A DNA stretch of 32,168 bases from a virus, in IMG/VR virus record IMGVR_UViG_3300025646_000192, positions 1 to 32,168 of that record; one strand, written 5' to 3'. The translations under genes and the position numbers were made by a program. The notes under the pieces were generated by a model. The model saw nothing but the letters and a program-made list of their open reading frames with translations, was not told where the DNA came from and did not search any database. Below are positions 21,123 to 31,400 of this stretch, in pieces. The stretch's first letter is position 1, and every line of letters begins with the position of its first letter.

Positions 21123-21126
21123 GAAA

Positions 21127-21462
21127 ATGTCAGCAATAGATAATCTAGTAGCTCATTATAAGAGCAAAGGACAAAAACTTATTGAAGTACCTGAATGGGG
21201 TGATGGCGAACAACCTATGAAAATATTTTGTGAACCCATCACCTTATTTGATATGAAGAAGTTTATGAAACTTGCTAAAGATGATGAGGTTGAGATGCTT
21301 GTATATGTTTTGATATACAAAGCATTAGATGAAAATGGAGATAAGTATTTTACTATTGAGCATAAAAATAAATTATTAAATAATGTCGATAGTAGTGTTT
21401 TGGTGAGAGTGGCAACTGAGATAATGGGTAATATATCGCAAGGAGAGATGCAAAAAAAGTAG
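21127..21462 (+). CDS. Tail assembly chaperone, zero-frame product (gpG-like)
   Basis: A 111-residue acidic protein between the tube and the tape measure, exactly where lambda has gene G. Residues 30-70 (KIFCEPITLFDMKKFMKLAK DDEVEML) have the small-chaperone pattern. It ends CAA AAA AAG TAG, a run of seven A on the slippery site. The short form is the major product. It binds the tape measure and recruits tube subunits. No ribosome site beyond AAG is seen upstream; coupling to the tube gene is likely. Confidence 0.8.
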   Translation: MSAIDNLVAHYKSKGQKLIEVPEWGDGEQPMKIFCEPITLFDMKKFMKLAKDDEVEMLVYVLIYKALDENGDKYFTIEHKNKLLNNVDSSVLVRVATEIMGNISQGEMQKK

Positions 21463-21614
21463 CTGAAGATAAGCAGCTATATTCTATGTATGCTCTAGCA
21501 GAAAGATTACACAAAACTGTTGCTGAAATTGAGGAAATGACCTTAGAAGAATTTAACGGTTGGATTGCTTATCTAAATATACAACAAGAGGAAATTAAAA
21601 AACAAAATGCCTAA
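21127..21614 (+). CDS. Tail assembly chaperone, -1 frameshift fusion (gpGT-like)
   Basis: A slip of one base at A-AAA-AAG (21453-21459) lets reading continue from 21459 as VAEDKQLYSMYALAERLHKT and ...EEMTLEEFNGWIAYLNIQQEE, ending at TAA 21612-21614: 162 residues in all. The extension is 51 residues and has the EEF-x-x-W-I-A-Y-L motif found in the T part of such fusions. The long form is needed in small amounts to assemble the tail in lambda. It overlaps the tape measure start by 8 bases. The frameshift itself is inferred from sequence. Confidence 0.75.
21440..21479 (+). promoter_or_regulatory. Programmed -1 frameshift signal (dnaX-like)
   Basis: Three parts are in order: AAGGAG (21440-21445), an upstream ribosome-binding-like stimulator; the heptamer A AAA AAG (21453-21459) 7 bases later; and a perfect hairpin TAGCTG/CAGCTA (21460-21465 and 21474-21479) with an 8-base loop. 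This is the architecture of the dnaX signal. The hairpin starts immediately after the heptamer, closer than usual, so the upstream site may be the main stimulator. Confidence 0.7.
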
Positions 21615-23331
21615 ATCTGATTACAAAATTAGACTAACAGCAAGGAACGAAACAGGTTCTGCTTTTAATAAATTTAAGAGAGACATAGATTCTACTCAAG
21701 ATTCTATTAGAAGTCTAAGAAATCAGATCATAGCTGCTTTTAGTGCTAGAGAGTTAATTCAAGCAGGAGATACCTTTGTAAACCTACAAAACAGAATGGG
21801 TGCTTTAACTGGTACTGCTGAAGGAACAGCACAAGCTATGGCACATATGAAACGAATTGCATTAGAATCAAGAAGTGATTTTGATGCGGTTGGTGACTTG
21901 TTTGCAAAAATTACTTTTGCAACAAAAGAAATGGGATTGTCTCAGCAGCAAGTTGCCGATGCGACACAAACTGTTGCCAATACATTTATCATATCAGGTG
22001 CTTCAGCTATTGAAGCTGCAAACGCTTCTAGACAGTTAGCTCAAGGTTTAGCATCTGGAACTCTTAGAGGTGATGAACTTAATTCTGTTATGGAGCAGAA
22101 CTCTGCTCTGGCTGAATTATTAGCTAAAGGTTTGGGTGTTTCCACTGGTCAGTTAAGAGAAATGGGTGCTGCAGGAAAAATTACAGCACAAAATATATTG
22201 CCTACACTTATATCAGCAACAGCAGAGACATCCAAAACTGTTGCAAATATGAACACAACCATTGGACAAGCCATAGGTAATCTTAGAACTCAATTTATCA
22301 CTTTAGTTGGAGACTTTAATTCTTCAACCAATGCATTTGGAAATGTTGCTGCTGGAATTAATTATGTAGCACAAAACATGGAATTATTAATTATTCCAGT
22401 CACAGCTTTAGCAGTTACAGCTATTCCTTCTTTAATTTCTGCTTTAGCTGCTTTAAAAGTTGCAATCATGGCTAATCCAATTGGTTTGCTTGCCACTGGT
22501 TTTGCTGCATTAGTTAGTATCATGATGATAGCCAATAAAAATTCTCAAGAATTTGGCACAACTATTGAGGAATTAAGTCAATCACGTATAGAACAAGTAA
22601 ATTTATTGCTTGAAGCAGAAAAAAAATATGAAAGATTTGGTGCATTTAAATACGAACAAGATATAAAAAGACATAAACAAAATATTGAAGATATTGATGT
22701 ATTAATTCAAACAAAAGAGAAACAGTTAGATATAGAAGAAAAATTAAATAATGCACTTAAAGATTTAAGCAATAATACTAAAAATGATTTAAAAGATGCT
22801 ATACAAATTACCAAAGATTTTGCTGACACAATTGAGGGTCAACTTACTAATGCATTTCAAAACTTTTTTGATTATACAAGCAAACAATTTTTAGACTTTA
22901 AAAACTTGGCAACTTCAGTTGCTAGAGCTGTTTTTAATGAATTAATCAATGTATTCATAGTTCAAAAATTAGTTGGAATGGTAACAGGAAGTATAAAAGA
23001 TATTAGTGCAACGCTTGAAGGCTCTACCTCTAAAGCAGCATCATTTACCAATTCTTTATCTGTTCCAAGTTTAGAGGGCGGTGGTTTTACTGGAATGGGT
23101 TCTAGATCAGGTGGAATAGATGGCAGGGGTGGATTCCCTGCAATTCTACATCCAAATGAAACCGTCATTGATCATACAAGAGGTCAAAGCATGAATGGAG
23201 CTACTGTAAACTTTAATATATCAACAGTAGATGCAGCAGGATTTGATGAATTGCTTGCATCAAGAAAAGGAATGATCACAGCTATTATCAATAACGCTAT
23301 GAATCAAAGAGGTAAGATGGGTGTAGTATGA
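21607..23331 (+). CDS. Tape measure protein
   Basis: A 574-residue protein. Residues 1-60 are helical (NETGSAFNKFKRDIDSTQDS). Residues about 60-210 hold the tape measure domain (MGALTGTAEGTAQAMAHMKR, QQVADATQTVANTFIISGAS, GDELNSVMEQNSALAELLAKGLGV). Around 255-310 is a long hydrophobic region that could cross the membrane (LLIIPVTALAVTAIPSLISA). A helical stretch follows, then a glycine-rich region (GGGFTGMGSRSGGIDGRGGF, about 490-510) and HPNETVIDHT. Length sets tail length: roughly 570 residues correspond to a short tail of some 85 nm at 1.5 angstrom per residue, an estimate only. It overlaps the chaperone fusion. Confidence 0.9.
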   Translation: MPKSDYKIRLTARNETGSAFNKFKRDIDSTQDSIRSLRNQIIAAFSARELIQAGDTFVNLQNRMGALTGTAEGTAQAMAHMKRIALESRSDFDAVGDLFAKITFATKEMGLSQQQVADATQTVANTFIISGASAIEAANASRQLAQGLASGTLRGDELNSVMEQNSALAELLAKGLGVSTGQLREMGAAGKITAQNILPTLISATAETSKTVANMNTTIGQAIGNLRTQFITLVGDFNSSTNAFGNVAAGINYVAQNMELLIIPVTALAVTAIPSLISALAALKVAIMANPIGLLATGFAALVSIMMIANKNSQEFGTTIEELSQSRIEQVNLLLEAEKKYERFGAFKYEQDIKRHKQNIEDIDVLIQTKEKQLDIEEKLNNALKDLSNNTKNDLKDAIQITKDFADTIEGQLTNAFQNFFDYTSKQFLDFKNLATSVARAVFNELINVFIVQKLVGMVTGSIKDISATLEGSTSKAASFTNSLSVPSLEGGGFTGMGSRSGGIDGRGGFPAILHPNETVIDHTRGQSMNGATVNFNISTVDAAGFDELLASRKGMITAIINNAMNQRGKMGVV

Positions 23332-23933
23332 GTGGTGCTTTTCCTACAAGTCCTAAGTTTAGGGCATTAGAATTTAAAAACGTAAGACCAGTGATCATGA
23401 ATCACAGTCTTTCTGGTAGAAGGGTGGCAAGGCAAATAGGTTCACAATATTTCACATTCACAGTCCAGATGCCACCATTAAAATACGATAATGCTATGGA
23501 TGTATTTGCCTTTTTACAAAAACAAAAAGGTGGATTTGAAACTTTTACTATTCAATATCCAACAGATAATAGAGGAGCTGACAAGGCAGAAACAGATATA
23601 CAAGTAGTATCAGCTCATTCAGCTTCAGATGGAACAATAGACCTAGACGGTTTCTCTACATCAACATCTGGTGTTTTAAAGGCAGGAGATCTTATTTCTT
23701 TTGCAGGTCATTCAAAGGTTTATATGGTTCAAGCAGACGTAGATTCTGACGGAACTGGAGCTGCTACAGTATTAATAGAACCAAATCTTGTAACAACATT
23801 AGCAGATAATGAAGCGGTCACAGTCAATAAACCAAGTTTTACAGTTTATCTCACATCTGAGGAAATTTTATTTGCTACAGACCCATCTGGATTTTACAGC
23901 ATACAGTTTGAAGTAAGAGAAGTTATCACATAA
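23328..23933 (+). CDS. Tail tip / distal tail protein
   Basis: A 201-residue beta-rich protein starting with an ATGA overlap on the tape measure. It opens FPTSPKFRALEFKNVRPVIM and RVARQIGSQYFTFTVQMPPL, a pattern of minor tail proteins encoded right after the tape measure in siphophages. The middle has an acidic insertion with DVDSDGTGAATVLIEPN, perhaps a metal-binding loop. It probably forms part of the tip baseplate ring, like gpM/distal tail proteins. Family is inferred from order and fold; no exact match claimed. Confidence 0.6.
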   Translation: MSGAFPTSPKFRALEFKNVRPVIMNHSLSGRRVARQIGSQYFTFTVQMPPLKYDNAMDVFAFLQKQKGGFETFTIQYPTDNRGADKAETDIQVVSAHSASDGTIDLDGFSTSTSGVLKAGDLISFAGHSKVYMVQADVDSDGTGAATVLIEPNLVTTLADNEAVTVNKPSFTVYLTSEEILFATDPSGFYSIQFEVREVIT

Positions 23934-24484
23934 TGGCAAGATCAATTAGCTCAGGTTTGCAAACTCAAATAGCAAACGATGCTAATAAAATTGCTTTTCT
24001 TCTAGAATTTAATTTTTCAACACCTTTCAGAGTAACCAATCATTATAGCGATATCACTTATGATTCTAATTCTTATGAAGCAGGCGGTGAATATGTTTCT
24101 ATTGATGCAAGCACAGAAACTGGAGAAGCTAAATCAGAACAAATAAATATTGTGTTATCTAATGTTACTTCTGATGTTAGAAATTTAATTGAAAACGGCG
24201 ATTATACTAATGTTACTTGTAATATTTATATTGCCTTCTTTGATAGCAATGAAGCATTAGTAGATGCTACTACTTATTTTTCTGGTTTCATTAGCTCTGT
24301 ATCAATACAAGAAACAAGAAATATGTCTAATCTAACTATGCAAGTTTCTAATCACTGGGCAAACTGGAATCTAAAAAAGGGAAGACATTTTACAGATGAA
24401 TCTCAACAAAATGTTTATTCTGGAGATGTTGGTTTTGAATATGCAGACCAAACAAAAGAAGATATTAGATGGGGTGCTGACTAA
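23933..24484 (+). CDS. Minor tail protein (tip complex, gpL-like position)
   Basis: A 183-residue protein overlapping its neighbours by one base each side. It opens RSISSGLQTQIANDANKIAF and FSTPFRVTNHYSDITYDSNSYEAGGE, a start typical of the DUF2163/DUF1833-like tip proteins of marine phages. It ends with WANWNLKKGRHFTDESQQNV and VGFEYADQTKEDIRWGAD, in keeping with such proteins. It lies just before the gpJ-like protein, as gpL/gpI do in lambda. There is no NlpC/P60 peptidase motif, so it is not the gpK equivalent. Confidence 0.6.
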   Translation: MARSISSGLQTQIANDANKIAFLLEFNFSTPFRVTNHYSDITYDSNSYEAGGEYVSIDASTETGEAKSEQINIVLSNVTSDVRNLIENGDYTNVTCNIYIAFFDSNEALVDATTYFSGFISSVSIQETRNMSNLTMQVSNHWANWNLKKGRHFTDESQQNVYSGDVGFEYADQTKEDIRWGAD

Positions 24485-27400
24485 TGGTTTGGCAAAGTGT
24501 AGTAAGAGTATTTCAAGCAGTTGCAGCAACTTATGCAAAATATAAAACATATATAGATTTTGCAGCTTTTGTTATAACTGTTGGAACAGGTGTTAAAGCA
24601 TACAGACAAGGTCAAGAACTTTTATCAAAAGGTCAGGCAATTCTAGGTCAAAAAACTGCTCAAGGTGGAAAGATACCAGTCATTTACGGAAGAAGAAGAG
24701 TAGGTTCTACTCTAGCTTTTTTACATACTCATGATGGCAGAAGTAAAGATTTATTTGTGGTCTATGCTTTATCGGTTGGAGAAGTAGATGAGATTGAATT
24801 AGATACTATTGAAATCAATGGTGTATCTATTAAAGATACGAAAGTATTTAGACAGGGATTTTATGCAGGCTCAGATAAAATAGCTTCTGGTGCAGGCTCT
24901 TTATGTACAGCATCTCAGGTGGGAAGGGTGCAAGAAGAAAATGCAAAACCAAAAGGAACTGACCCAACAAAAAGATACAGAATGGTTTTTAATGCTCATC
25001 ACGGAGCAAGCGATCAAACAGCAGACCCCATGCTTAATGCATCAGTTCCTACAGAATGGACTACAAACCATAGATTGAGAGGAGTTGCTTATATTGCAGC
25101 ATCTTTTGAATATGATAGTAGAGGAATGTTTTCTAGCATTCCGCAGCTCACTGTAGTTGTTAGAGGTAAAAAACTTTATGACCCTAGAAAGGATGGCTCA
25201 ATATCTGGTGGCTCTGGTAGTCACAGGTACGACACACCAAGTACGTTTGAATGGTCAGATAATGCAGCTCTTTGTTTGCTGGATTATTTAAGAGACGATG
25301 AATACGGTAAAGGACTTGCGAGCAGTGCGGTTAACTTACAATCATTTCAAACCGCAGCAAGCACATCAGACGAATTAGAAGATACTCCAGATTATGACGG
25401 TACAGCATCTTCAGCTACGTTCTCTGGAACGTCTGGAAATAATTTTATTAACGTTGATGCAACCACTTGGGCAAATTCAAAAGTTGGTGGAAAGTTAACA
25501 TTAGTAGATTCAGGTGCTGCTACCGAATTTGATGCAGTAGATATTATTGATTCTTCTAGATGGCAAGAATACGATGCAGCTAATCCAACCTATCAGGTAG
25601 TTGTTAATGATACTCTTTCAGCGAATTACACCAATGAATCTGGAACTGCATTAGTTAAGGTAAAAAGATTTCATTGTAATGGTGTTGTAGATACCAACAA
25701 AAATGTCTTAGAGAATACACAAGAACTCTTAGGCAATATGAGAGGTATTCTTAACTACATAGATGGTAAATATGAAATAACCTTAGAAGATACAGCATCC
25801 TCTACATTCACAGTTACAGATGACCATATTGTTAGCGATAATGGCATAACCGTCAGCTATGAAAACAAATCAGAAAAAGCAAACAAAGTAGTAGTTCAAT
25901 TTTTCAATGCATTAAAGAAATACGAAATGGATACAGTCACTGTATTTCATGATGCGACACCTAATTACAAATCAGATGATGGTGGAGAAGAATTAGAACT
26001 GGTTGTAGATTTTCCTTATATAGTTAATAAGTACGTTGCTTACAATATGGGTGAAGCAATACTTGGTAGATCAAGAAACCAAATGACTATTAGCTTTACT
26101 GGTACTCCAGAGCTTTACAAAGTTAAAGTCGGAGATGTCATTACTGTTGCTTATACACCTGTAGGATTTACAGGAAAGCTATTTAGAGTTGAAGCAATGG
26201 CATTACAACCTAATGGATTAGTGGATGTGCAGTGTATTGAATATCTGGACATTTATACTTGGGAAGCACCGCCACAAGAAAACATAGAAAATATTGTAAG
26301 AATACCTGCAGGATTTGAGGTTAAAGCTCCAACAGGATTAGCATTTACTGATTCTAATAGCAGCTCAACAGGAAGACCTTTTCTTTCTTGGAACGAACCA
26401 ACAGACTTTCCTAATTACGAATACAGGGTTTCTATCGTAGATGCTTCAAGCAACAAACTACTTAATAAGATTGTTGATGATGAATTTGTTGATTGTAATT
26501 TCTTACCAGTAGGCTCTAACTATGTTGCTTCCGTCTCTTCTATCAATTCAGTAGGCTCAGAATCCGATGCTGCAACTCTTACTTTTAGTGTTAGCGTTGC
26601 ACCAGTTGCTCAAGCAGATTTAAAAGATGCAATAGTTTCTACAGCTAAACTGGTTGATGATGCGGTAACCAATGCCAAGATAGCTGTGGATGCAATTCAG
26701 GGCGATGTCATTGCAGCAGGAGCAATTACAGAAAACAAACTTTACACAGGTGCAGTAACTACAGACAAACTTGCTGCTAATGCAGTAACAGCAGCAAAAA
26801 TTACAGCAAACACAATTACTGCATCAGAAATAGCAACAGGAAGTTTAACTTCAGCTTCAGGAGTATTTGGTGATATATCTGCTGCAAGTATTACTTCAGG
26901 AACTTTAGCTACAGCAAGACTAAATGTATCAGACATTATTTCTACAGGATCTATTATTGTTTCAGGAGATAATGTTTCTTCTTTAACCAATGATTCTGCT
27001 TACATAAATGGCGGTCAAGTTAATTCTAATGTGACTTCAATAAGTGGTGGAGTTATAACTACTGGTACAGTTGCAGCAGCAAGAATAGATGTTTCAGGAG
27101 TTATCTCAGCAGGAAGCATTATTGTTAGCGGAGATAATGTTTCTAATCTTACGAATGATTCTGCTTATATTAATGGCGGTCAAGTTAATTCTAATGTGAC
27201 TTCAATAAGCGGTGGTGCGATAACTACTGGAACTGTGGCAGCAGCAAGAATAGATGTTAGCGGTGTAATTACAGCAGGCTCTATTATTGTAAGCGGTGAT
27301 AATATTACAACGCTTACCAATAATGCAGGTTATACAGATTTTGATGCAAACGATGTAGAAACTGCGATTGCTAATAATGTAACCACTATAAGCGGCTCTA

Positions 27401-28047
27401 AAATAACTACAGGAACTATTAATGCTTCATTAGTTTCTGTTACTAATTTATCGGCAACCAACATAACAACAGGAACTTTATCTGCATCAAGATTAAATAT
27501 AGATGGAATTACTTTAGAAAATAGTGGCGGTCAATTAATAATTAAAAGCGGTGGCGTAGATACAACTCAGCTTGCTACCGATGCTGTAACTACAGTTAAA
27601 TTGGTTGATAGAGCAACTTCAGTATTTGCAACTGCGACAGGTAGTGTCGGATATTGGTATGTAGATAATTTAGCTCAAACAGCTATTGTTACTACAGGTG
27701 TATTTCAAGCACCATCTGCTACAGGCAATACTTTCTTTGTTATTGGCAATACTTATATTAATGCTAACTCAGGTAGTTCTACTGCTGACTGGTGTGAGCT
27801 GCAAGTACAAAGAAGAAGTGCATCAACTAGCGGTGGTGTAAGTTCTGCTGCTTATTCAACCATTGCAACAATTAGAGCAAGGGGTGAAACAGGAGAAGCA
27901 TTGCAATCTATTATTGCTAACGATGCTTATACAGCAGATTATTATTATCAATATAGAGTAACGCTACAAACTAATGGAACTGGAGTGCTTTATAGCACTA
28001 GAAGTTATGGCATAAGTGGCATACAAGTTATAGTGAATTACAAATGA
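24484..28047 (+). CDS. Central tail tip protein, gpJ-like (host specificity)
   Basis: A 1187-residue protein. The N-terminus has a membrane-like helix (residues 10-40), then QGGKIPVIYGRRRVGSTLAF and FVVYALSVGEVDEIELDTIE, the usual TipJ start. About 180-600 is the tip core with EWSDNAALCLLDYLRDDEYG and EDTASSTFTVTDDHIVSDNG. About 612-705 is an FN3-like domain (APTGLAFTDS ... VGSESDAATLTFSV). About 715-1060 is a repetitive shaft: TTDKLAANAVTAAKITANTI and near-identical blocks of 55 residues. The C-terminus is a beta cap. It should contact the host receptor at the tail tip. The repeats are described separately. Confidence 0.9.
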   Translation: MVWQSVVRVFQAVAATYAKYKTYIDFAAFVITVGTGVKAYRQGQELLSKGQAILGQKTAQGGKIPVIYGRRRVGSTLAFLHTHDGRSKDLFVVYALSVGEVDEIELDTIEINGVSIKDTKVFRQGFYAGSDKIASGAGSLCTASQVGRVQEENAKPKGTDPTKRYRMVFNAHHGASDQTADPMLNASVPTEWTTNHRLRGVAYIAASFEYDSRGMFSSIPQLTVVVRGKKLYDPRKDGSISGGSGSHRYDTPSTFEWSDNAALCLLDYLRDDEYGKGLASSAVNLQSFQTAASTSDELEDTPDYDGTASSATFSGTSGNNFINVDATTWANSKVGGKLTLVDSGAATEFDAVDIIDSSRWQEYDAANPTYQVVVNDTLSANYTNESGTALVKVKRFHCNGVVDTNKNVLENTQELLGNMRGILNYIDGKYEITLEDTASSTFTVTDDHIVSDNGITVSYENKSEKANKVVVQFFNALKKYEMDTVTVFHDATPNYKSDDGGEELELVVDFPYIVNKYVAYNMGEAILGRSRNQMTISFTGTPELYKVKVGDVITVAYTPVGFTGKLFRVEAMALQPNGLVDVQCIEYLDIYTWEAPPQENIENIVRIPAGFEVKAPTGLAFTDSNSSSTGRPFLSWNEPTDFPNYEYRVSIVDASSNKLLNKIVDDEFVDCNFLPVGSNYVASVSSINSVGSESDAATLTFSVSVAPVAQADLKDAIVSTAKLVDDAVTNAKIAVDAIQGDVIAAGAITENKLYTGAVTTDKLAANAVTAAKITANTITASEIATGSLTSASGVFGDISAASITSGTLATARLNVSDIISTGSIIVSGDNVSSLTNDSAYINGGQVNSNVTSISGGVITTGTVAAARIDVSGVISAGSIIVSGDNVSNLTNDSAYINGGQVNSNVTSISGGAITTGTVAAARIDVSGVITAGSIIVSGDNITTLTNNAGYTDFDANDVETAIANNVTTISGSKITTGTINASLVSVTNLSATNITTGTLSASRLNIDGITLENSGGQLIIKSGGVDTTQLATDAVTTVKLVDRATSVFATATGSVGYWYVDNLAQTAIVTTGVFQAPSATGNTFFVIGNTYINANSGSSTADWCELQVQRRSASTSGGVSSAAYSTIATIRARGETGEALQSIIANDAYTADYYYQYRVTLQTNGTGVLYSTRSYGISGIQVIVNYK
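26941..27333 (+). repeat. 165-bp tandem repeats within the tip protein
   Basis: Two near-identical units of 165 bp (55 codons) start at 26941 and 27106, and a partial third unit starts at 27271. The core reads S(T/A)GSIIVSGDNV ... NDSAYINGGQVNSNVTSISG and differs mostly at third positions. In protein terms they are serine/glycine-rich beta repeats of the trimeric fibre type. Confidence 0.85.
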
Positions 28048-28430
28048 TGAAACAGATAAGTTGGTACGATTCAGAAGGCAATATAAAACATTGCCAAACA
28101 GTGCAAGAAGGTCTTGAGGATGTTTCTTGTCCTGAAGATGGTTTGCAATGGATAGAAGGTCATCCTGAATTAATACAGAATTCTAAAGTTGTTAATGGCG
28201 AAATAGTCAATGGTAATAATGATTCGATTCTTCCAGTATTAGAAGAATTAAGAATATATAGAGATCTTAGACTAAGAAGATCTGATTGGACACAAATGAT
28301 TGATTCGCCTTTATCTGATGCAAAGAAAGCAGAGTGGGCAACTTACAGGCAACAATTAAGAGATTTACCATCTCAATACACAGAGAACGACAATATTGAT
28401 GATGTAGTATTTCCTACACAACCAACATAA
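28044..28430 (+). CDS. Tail fibre assembly chaperone (Phage_tail_APC type)
   Basis: A 128-residue protein overlapping the tip gene by 4 bases, with the C-terminal pattern LRIYRDLRLRRSDWTQMIDS and LSDAKKAEWATYRQQLRDLP-S ... VVFPTQPT. This signature (RNxxLxxSDWTQL...WxxYRQxLRDLP...WP) is the tail assembly chaperone family, PF16778 by memory. It is thought to help fold or attach fibres and stands next to the fibre gene here. ATG 28044 and ATG 28047 are consecutive codons and both could serve. The N-terminal part is a variable beta domain. Confidence 0.85.
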   Translation: MMKQISWYDSEGNIKHCQTVQEGLEDVSCPEDGLQWIEGHPELIQNSKVVNGEIVNGNNDSILPVLEELRIYRDLRLRRSDWTQMIDSPLSDAKKAEWATYRQQLRDLPSQYTENDNIDDVVFPTQPT

Positions 28431-28456
28431 ACTACAATAGGGGAAGAGGATTTTAA

Positions 28457-31400
28457 ATGGCAACTCACGATTATAATATAGCAAATCAGACTGGTGCTAA
28501 TTTTAGAGCAGACTTAAATAATGCTCTATCAGCAATACTTTCTAACAATGCATCAGCTACAGAGCCAACAACTACTACTGCTTACATGCTTTGGGTGGAT
28601 ACAACTAATAATCTACTCAAAATGCGAAACAGTGCTGATAATGCATGGATTACTTTACCAGTATCAATAACTACCTCAAACACTGTAGATATTGATGGTG
28701 GCACAGTTAATACCATTACTTCTCTTTCTTTTAGTTCTGGTGAAACAGTTACAACAATATTAGATGAAGACGATTTATCTTCTGATTCTGCTTCTGCATT
28801 AGCTACACAACAATCAATTAAAGCGTATGTAGATAGTCAAGTTACAGCTCAAGATCTGGACTTTCAAGGCGACACAGGTGGAGCTTTATCTATAGACTTA
28901 GATTCTGAAACTTTTACTATTGCAGGTGGCAATGGTATAGATACTAGCGGTGCTTTAAATACATTAACTATTGCTATTGATAGCTCAGTTGTAACTCTTA
29001 CTGATACACAGACACTAACAAATAAAACTATAGATGCAGATAGCAATACTATTTCTAACTTAGAAGTAGATAACTTAAAATCAGGAGTTCTGGACACAGA
29101 TCTCACATCTGTTTCTGCTTCAGACGATACTCTAGCTTCTTCTAAAGCAATTAAAACTTATGTTGATGCACAAGTAACAGCTCAAGACTTAGACCTCACA
29201 GATGGCATTACAAGCATTTCTATAGACTTAGATTCTGAAACACTTTCAGTTCTTGGCGGTACAGGTGTTACCTCTACTGCTTCAGGTAATGGAGTTACTT
29301 TAGCTATTGGTCAAGATGTTGGCATAACTGCTGATGTTACCTTTAATACAGTTTCAGCAGATTTGACTGGTGATGTTACTGGTACAGTTTCAAGCATAGC
29401 CAATCATTCAACCTCAGATCTTTCTGAGGGTACAAACCTCTACTATACAACTGCAAGATTTGATTCTGCTTTTAGCGGTAAATCCACCTCAGACTTAACT
29501 GAAGGAACTAATTTATATTTCACAGACGAAAGAGTTGATGACAGAGTTAATAGTCTTTTAGTTGCAGGCAGCAATGTCACACTTACTTACGATGATGTTT
29601 CTAATACTTTAACTATTGCAGCTACAGAAGATAATTTATCCAACAACGATACAGACGATTTAGCTGAAGGCAGCACTAATCTTTATTACACAGATGCAAG
29701 AGCAAGAGCAGCTATTTCTGCTTCAGGCGATTTATCTTATAACTCCACCACAGGAGTAATATCATTTACAGAAAGAACTGATGCAGAGGTTAGGGGTTTA
29801 GTATCTGCTTCAGGTGATCTTTCTTACAATTCAACTACAGGCGTATTTAGCTTTACAGAAAGAACTGATGCAGAGGTTAGGGGTTTAATCTCAGGTGGTA
29901 CAGGAGTTACTTATAACAACACCACTGGTGTTATTTCTATTGGTCAAGCAGTAGGAACTTCCGACAATGTAACCTTTGGTGATGTCATAGTTTCAGGAGA
30001 TCTTACTGTTTCAGGAACTACTACTACAGTTAATACTGAAACTATTAATCTTGCAGACAACATCATTCTATTTAACTCTAACGCTACAGGCACACCTACT
30101 GAAAATGCAGGTATAGAAATTGAAAGAGGAGATGCAACTAATAAAACTCTTCTTTGGAACGAAACAGATGATAAATGGACTGTTGGCTCAGAAACTTTTG
30201 TTGCAGGCACTTTTGAAGGTGCATTAACTGGTAATGTTACAGGTACAGTTTCTAGTCTTGCTAATCATGACACCGATGATCTTTCTCAAGGTTCAACTAA
30301 TTTATATTATGCAGATAGCTTAGTAGATTCTCATCTATCAGGCGGTACTGGTGTCACTTACTCAAGTGGTACTATTTCTATAGGACAATCAGTAGGTACG
30401 ACAGATGATGTCACATTCAATAGCGTAACAGTTACAGATGAAGTAATAGGTGATATTGATGGTGCAATTCAAACACCTATTCGCAATACTACAGGAAGCA
30501 CCATCTACAAAGGACAAGCAGTTTATGTTACAGGTTTATCAGGTAATACACCTACAGTAGCTTTAGCAAAAGCAAATAGTGCATCAACCATGCCTGCGGT
30601 TGGTATAGCAAGAGCCGATATTAATAATAATGCAACTGGACAAATGACTGTTCTAGGTACACTAGATGGTATTGATACTTCAGGTTCAAATAACATAGAA
30701 ACTGGAGTGACATTAAGCGTCAATGATGTCTTATATATTAGTGCCACAGAAGCAGGTAATGTTACAAATACTCCACCAACAGGCGAAAGCAATCTTATTC
30801 AAAACTTAGGTAGGGTAGTTAGAGTTAGCCCTAACACTAATATGACATTTAGTGTACAGGGTGCAGGAAGAACTAATGCAACACCAAACCTAAACTCAGG
30901 CAAGATCTTCTATGGCAATGGCTCAAATCAATCTGTAGCTACTACCCTAGATACAAGCATAGTTCCTGAGAATACCAACCTTTATTACACTGATGCTAGA
31001 GCAAGATCAGCAATTAGTGTTTCAGGTAACGCTCTTTCTTATGATTCAGGAACAGGGGTTATCACTTCTAATTATGAAGAAAGCCCTACTTTTACAGGTA
31101 CAGTAACTGCTGCTGGTTTGACTGTTGATGGGGCTGGAACATTTCAAGGCTCTTCAACGCAAGTCGATCTTATCGAAACTGATGTAGTCGGAAATAATAC
31201 ACGATTGCGTCAAACGGTTGGGGATTTCTTCATCCAGACTGTAGATGATGCTGGAACAAGCCCTGTTTCTCGTTTCAACCTTGACCACGCCACAGGAGAC
31301 ATCTCTTTCTATGACGACACAGGCACAACTCAAGCATTATTTTGGGATGCAAGTGCTGAGAGATTGGGAATTGGAACGACTAGTCCTGCTTCAGAAATTC

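Noticed and set aside
24890-25078. 62-codon + strand frame inside the tip protein gene
   Set aside because: It is an alternate frame of the conserved gpJ-like core with no ribosome site.
28864-30792. Several minus-strand open frames in the fibre and other genes (for example 28864-29106, 29944-30210, 30523-30792, 11505-11996)
   Set aside because: They lie fully inside strong + strand genes, give Val/Ser-rich shadows of fibre repeats, and lack ribosome sites.
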